From: Paulownia fortunei | Taxonomy: Eukaryota; Streptophyta; Magnoliopsida; Lamiales; Paulowniaceae | DNA length: 64,000 nt | Reading direction: 5' to 3' | Assembly: GCA_019321725.1 (NCBI GenBank) | Contig: CM033115.1 | Span: 3,296,673-3,360,672 of the forward strand | Shown here: piece by piece, positions 59,515 through 64,000 of the stretch | How positions within the stretch are numbered: the first letter of the stretch is position 1 | How the letters are laid out: each line of letters opens with the position of its first letter | Notes under the pieces: model-generated | Databases searched by the model: none | Told to the model about the DNA's origin: nothing | What the model saw: the letters and a program-made list of their open reading frames with translations, nothing else | Position numbers and translations under genes: made by a program

Positions 59515-61699
59515 ATGGCAACTGTTGCAGCTCTTGTGGTGGAGAGAAATCCAGCATTGTCGCCGGAGGCGGAGCTTGCGCCGGTGACTATGGAGCGGCC
59601 GGTGCGCACAGATTTGGAAACTTCAATTCCAAAGCCCTGTGAGTTGTTGTTACTCTTTCTTGAAGGATTAGATGGTGTATGATTATGAACCCTTGTTCTT
59701 GGACTTTCTTTTCGGAAATACTAAGGCATATGATGTTTCTATTTTAGGTGTGTTAATAATTGGGATTTAAAATCATTGCTAAAAAATGTCAGCCAGTACC
59801 TTAATTTTAGAACTACAATTGTTGAAAAAAAAAATTCAGCCTTTCCCAAGAATATTGTATAATTCAGAAGTATCCAAAACACACAGTTGCAATCTTGCAT
59901 CTGTCATATATTTTAAATGTTACTTTGTGTCTTTTTGAAACATCATTATTAGATAAGTGTCTCACTGTTGAATCTTGTTTGGTCTTTTGCTAAATGGAAA
60001 TTTCAGATATGGCAAGAGGATTGGCTGCTCCTGATATGGATCACCCTGATGGAACACCAGGCCATATGCATCACAATATGAGTGTCCTGCAGCAGCATTG
60101 TGCTTTCTTTGATCAAGATGATAATGGGATCATTTATCCATGGGAGACCTATGCTGGTAAATATTATGACATGCTGGAGTTAGTTTTCCCTTGAATAGGA
60201 TACTGGGCTTGTAGGAAAGGAGTCCGTTTTACTCTAAATTTTGTAATTGACTTCATCTTGTCGATGTGCCTTGGATCTCTTTTTATTTTCTGCCCTTTTA
60301 TTGATGGCAATTGTCATATTGGAACTATTTAGTTATATAATTGTTTCCATATCGAACAATGAAGCCATGAGTAATAATTGTCTTCAGGTGCGTTACAGGC
60401 ATTACTACATCATTGCAAAATTAAAGATATAGATGATTTTGCATCTTCGATTACCTATTTTCACCTGTAGAAAAAGCAATGACAAATATGTGATTTCAAA
60501 TTTCCACAAGGGCCTCTTTGTTTTTCATATAATTAGCAGTGTAAATGGGATATTGATTCCTACTCCCTTCACTCAACTTTACACTTCTGTTCAATTTTTG
60601 CAGGACTTAGGCAAATCGGGTTCAATATGATTGCATCACTTATAATGGCTGTTGCTATTAATGTGGGGTTGAGTTACCCTACACTCCCAGTAAGTCATTG
60701 TGCCTTTTATGTTGATATGCAAATCTTTCCTCATCCCAGATCACTATTAAAGATCAAATAGCACCGTTGCTGCTGGCATTAGTTTTCATGCATCTTCTAT
60801 TGTATTATGGTCAAGCATGCAGCAGATTTATGGGTAATTGATATTGACTTAACATTATCAGGTGAAATGAAATCTTCTGAGTTTGCAGTTTATGTTTGGT
60901 CTTATTCCATTTTATTAACAATCAGCCTGGATCTTATCATGTTTGGCAATTGTATCAACGCTAATTTATGGCTATTGGTGGGTTTGAAAGCTCTAGCTTT
61001 CATTTCAAGGGGATTAGAGCTCTTTTTCATAGTCTCATGTATAGAAATGACGAACAATCTTGTGTTAGATTATGATAAACTGTGTAGTGAGTGCTTATAT
61101 CAATGCTAAGCATTTGCTGACTTTGATACTTTCCTGATCATAATTTCCAAGTGCTGATAATCATTTCATTGTAACAGGGTTGGATTCCTTCTCCTTTTTT
61201 TCCTATATACCTCTATAACATACACAAGGCCAAGCATGGAAGTGATTCTGGAACGTACGATACAGAAGGAAGGTATGCAATTATGTACCCTGAACTGCAC
61301 TAAACTGTGAAGTATACATGGTATCATAATAGGTGTATAACTTTTCAGATACTCCCCAGTGAATTTTGAGAACATGTTTAGCAAGTATGGTCGAACATTT
61401 CCCAATAAGCTTACACTTGGAGAATTGTGGAACATGACTGAAGGCAACAGAGAAGCTTTCGACATATTTGGATGGTATGGGTGATTGAGCTATAGCCAAG
61501 TTTTTCAAGTTTTTTCAATATTATTTTTGAATACTGAGCTTGCAGGGTTGCAAATAAAATGGAGTGGGCTATCCTATACATTCTGGCTAGGGATCAGGAC
61601 GGTTTCCTGTCAAAAGAGGCAATCAGACGCTGTTATGATGGCAGTTTGTTTGAGTACTGCGCCAAGATGCAAAGCCGAGCTGAAGGGAAGATGAAGTAA
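59515..61699 (+). CDS. Caleosin / peroxygenase (oil-body calcium-binding protein)
   Basis: Oil-body surface protein and heme peroxygenase that oxidises unsaturated fatty acids using hydroperoxides. Six exons: 59515-59638, 60007-60156, 60604-60689, 61178-61272, 61349-61474, 61546-61699; 735 nt, 244 aa, phase kept. Landmarks: long N-terminus [20 protein letters not shown] and [22 protein letters not shown]-hand loop [12 protein letters not shown] (residues 77-88); H72 just before it and H140 in HKAKHG, the two conserved heme histidines; membrane segment [20 protein letters not shown]; proline knot [10 protein letters not shown] (120-129); then [60 protein letters not shown] and the end [11 protein letters not shown]. 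Length and sequence are very close to sesame seed caleosin (245 aa) as I recall it, so this is the long seed-type class. No defect seen. Confidence 0.96.
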
Positions 61700-62529
61700 A
61701 AAGCTATAGCCGTTGCTGCTTTATAACAGAGTTGTGGTCATGCGATGCGCAAAAGAATAAGAAGGAAAATGATATGTGCTTGTCTTCTGATCGTCGTAAC
61801 TTAAGTGTAAATGTGGGTATTCTATGCCTAAATCTAAATAATTGTGGGGAGGAAGTATAAACCTCGTTTTAAGTTCAATGAAATTTAAAATTTAGTTTAC
61901 AAACTTGTGCCCTGATTGAGATATTGCTACAAGATTAGATTTCGATGTTTCTTACATGTTGAAGGGGAAATTTTTGGGGTTTGATATAAGAAAAACATAC
62001 AATCCTATCTTCAAAAATCAGGTAAGAAAAGTACCCATTGCCATTACAGTGAGAGGAATTTCAAATGGAAGTACATCACTAAGAAAAATTATAGTAGGAG
62101 AGCTAGATGTAGGAGGAATAATGTGGCTTACTAAGAAAAAGCATGGTTCAAACTATTGCTCTGCAGAGAATCTCTCATTTTCCATTGGATTGTATATTGG
62201 AACACTTCAGACTGGATATCAGCCAACCTCTATTCTACAGTCAGGATTTTCTCCACATTTGGATATACAATCCCAATCAAGATTCTGTAGTTCTCTGACA
62301 GCCTTTGTATGTTTGATGTTTTGTGATGAAATATATAAGTATCCTGCTCAAAACTTAACCATTTACTGAGTCAAGGAAGCTCATGGCTTGTCTGTCAACA
62401 GTAAGAGGGAAGGACCGCAAGCAAGCATCTACACAGGAACTTTTGTCTTAATAACAGCTAGTTATTGGCATTGGTATGTGAATCAAGTCTTTATAATTCT
62501 TAGTTGTTGGCAATACAATACAAAACACT
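61700..62529 (+). other. 3' UTR of caleosin and an unrecognised open frame
   Basis: The first 200 bases are probably 3' UTR. An ATG at 61956 opens a 137-codon frame (MLKGKFLGFDIRKTYNPIFK ...) ending at 62369. Composition is moderately coding-like (VRKVPIAITVRG, KIIVGELDVGGIMWLTKKK), but I recognise no family, and no splice partners are visible. It may be a relic of a mobile element. Confidence 0.3.
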
Positions 62530-62732
62530 CAGAGGAGGAGCCAAGAGGGGGCCGGGCTGGGCCGGGCAGGCCAGCGGCTTCACCCTCAACTTTATAAGTT
62601 TTTTAAATTAATATAAAATTTTAAAATTTTAAAATTCTGTCCCCAAAAAATTTAAAATACCTCTAAATCTACTATTTTTTTAGGAAAAATAAATTTTACT
62701 CTCTCTACCTCCATTTTTTGGCTATGTCCCTG
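62530..62732. mobile_element. hAT-like non-autonomous element (MITE), copy 2, with 8-bp target duplication
   Basis: Begins cagaggaggagccaag and ends ttggctatgtccctg (imperfect inverted repeats, 11 of 17 positions). It is flanked by aaaacact (62522-62529) and aaaacacc (62733-62740), an 8-bp duplication with seven matches, the size expected for hAT insertions. The G/C-rich left part and AT-rich middle match the copy at 40.4 kb. Confidence 0.72.
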
Positions 62733-62740
62733 AAAACACC

Positions 62741-63155
62741 CATGTTATTTGGTGTAGGGTTGATCTTTTTGTTCACCGTGAGAGGACCACGACAATAGTT
62801 CTGACAAATTATGAGCTAGACATTGCTCTACATTGTTACAACGTTTCTATGCCTCAAGATAAATATTTGCTTGTATTATTCATCTATTAAAACATGGACA
62901 TCCATGCTCTTAATTTGACTATCATTGTTTGTGGCCATTCTTGTTGTACATTGGTATTTTTGCCATATTAGAATCTGATTTTCCAAGAACTGTTTGCAGA
63001 AGGATTAGGATTATGTTCAACCAGATTAATGAAATCTCAAGGAATTCTATTTAATAGAAGCTGTAGTACTCTTACTACTACTAATTATGTTATGCTGTGT
63101 GTAGGGATAAATCTACACGCCTGGCAAAAAAAATGATAAAATAATAATAATAATA

Positions 63156-63186
<31 letters not shown>

Positions 63187-64000
63187 GTTAATGCGCCATG
63201 AAGCTAAATTTTTATTTTATAAAACATAAATTAAATTACCAGTGACTGGAAAATCGAAGAAAAGAAAAACTAAGACCAATTTTTTAATTTCTGAATCAAA
63301 TAATTCCGAGGGTATAATTGTTTAAGGGTGACTAGATTTTAATGTCGATGTAAAAAGTTATGCTGTGTATGGATTCATTTTACGAGATGTCTGGAGAAAT
63401 GTTTCGTGATAATCATTTGGTAAGATTTTAATGTTAAAGAGGAAAATGCATTTGAATTAGAGAACATCTTGAGTTGATATACATTAAGGAAATGTTTTGT
63501 GTACGATTCCATCCGAATATATGTGAATGTAAAAATGTATATGAATTTATGAGTTACAAAATTTAACTAATTGAGTTGGTACCTTAGATTTGACATTTTA
63601 TTTTCAAAAATATATTTGATTTATTTGTTTTTAAATTTACAATAAAAAATATTTTCTGAAATAAAACTTTGGTTTTGAAAATGGGATGTTGGCTTTTGAA
63701 AAATAAAATATAAGCTCTGAAATAGAGTTGAAAAATAAGGTGTAGGTTTTGAAAATAAGATTATTGTTTAAATACATTTTCAAGAAAAAAATTACAATAC
63801 GAACATAACACGTTCAGATTGGGAAAAAAAATAAAAAATAGGCTTACTGAAACCAAATATAGCCTTTAAGTGCTGGATTTACTGGAATGAAAAATGAATA
63901 CAACAGAAATGCAATTATATAAAAACTTGAAATTTGTGCAACAAAAAAATGCATCAAAGGTTATATTGAAGAATAATTAGGAAATGAAAACATATGGTAT
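62741..64000. other. Intergenic DNA with an AAT/TAA microsatellite
   Basis: AT-rich, no gene recognised. A trinucleotide (ata/taa) microsatellite of about 16-17 units spans roughly 63137-63186, broken by one imperfect unit. Confidence 0.6.

Noticed and set aside
60807..61109. 100-codon plus-strand frame between caleosin exons 3 and 4
   Set aside because: It lies in an intron with clean GT-AG borders; the spliced caleosin needs this removed.
61956..62369. Real gene at 61956-62369
   Set aside because: An ATG-started open frame exists, but no recognisable domain, splice context or promoter supports it; mentioned only as an unexplained frame.

Overview
The window looks like dicot plant nuclear DNA, most likely from the order Lamiales. 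It is AT-rich, its genes are split by GT-AG introns, and it carries plant-only genes (chloroplast PGR5, an oil-body caleosin, a plant two-domain cyclopropane synthase). The caleosin closely resembles the sesame seed caleosin as I remember it. There is no bacterial, organellar or viral backbone. I rebuilt genes by hand-splicing; every exon junction quoted keeps frame unless stated.

Layout. (1) 628-4775, minus: a five-exon UNC13-like (DUF810/MUN) gene whose frame is broken by one missing base near its 3' end. (2) 4.8-13.7 kb: AT-rich intergenic DNA with small repeats and two diverged copies of a cysteine-rich coding fragment. (3) 13732-24603, plus: an intact 24-exon gene (868 aa) for a cyclopropane fatty acid synthase with an N-terminal FAD oxidoreductase domain; its 3-kb first intron holds a tandem repeat, a promoter-like block and a short inverted-repeat element. 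(4) 27.2-28.6 kb, plus: a frameshifted pseudogene. (5) 29676-33455, minus: a two-exon gene for a 96-aa acidic protein ending in a CaaX-type box. (6) 36547-39991, plus: a ten-exon ARP2/3 complex subunit 2B gene. (7) 42200-43019, minus: a decayed DUF716/TMEM45-like pseudogene. (8) 45087-46818, plus: PGR5. (9) 47562-57777, minus: eIF(iso)4E, only 603 coding nt spread over 10.2 kb. Its introns hold a 1.57-kb inverted-repeat element with a G-rich core and a nested, frame-broken C2H2 zinc-finger/EAR gene on the same strand. (10) 59515-61699, plus: a caleosin/peroxygenase with ABA- and seed-type promoter motifs upstream. (11) 61.7-64 kb: intergenic, with a small hAT-like element.

The genes do not form one pathway. 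They are independent housekeeping and specialised functions: vesicle/exocytosis factor, lipid modification, actin nucleation, cyclic electron flow, cap-dependent translation and oil-body lipid peroxygenation. I found no convincing new multi-gene system. The items most worth following are the nested zinc-finger gene in eIF(iso)4E, the conserved tiny CaaX-type protein, two single-base frame breaks that may be real or consensus errors, and a shared family of short inverted-repeat elements with members at 16.4, 36.0 and 47.9 kb.
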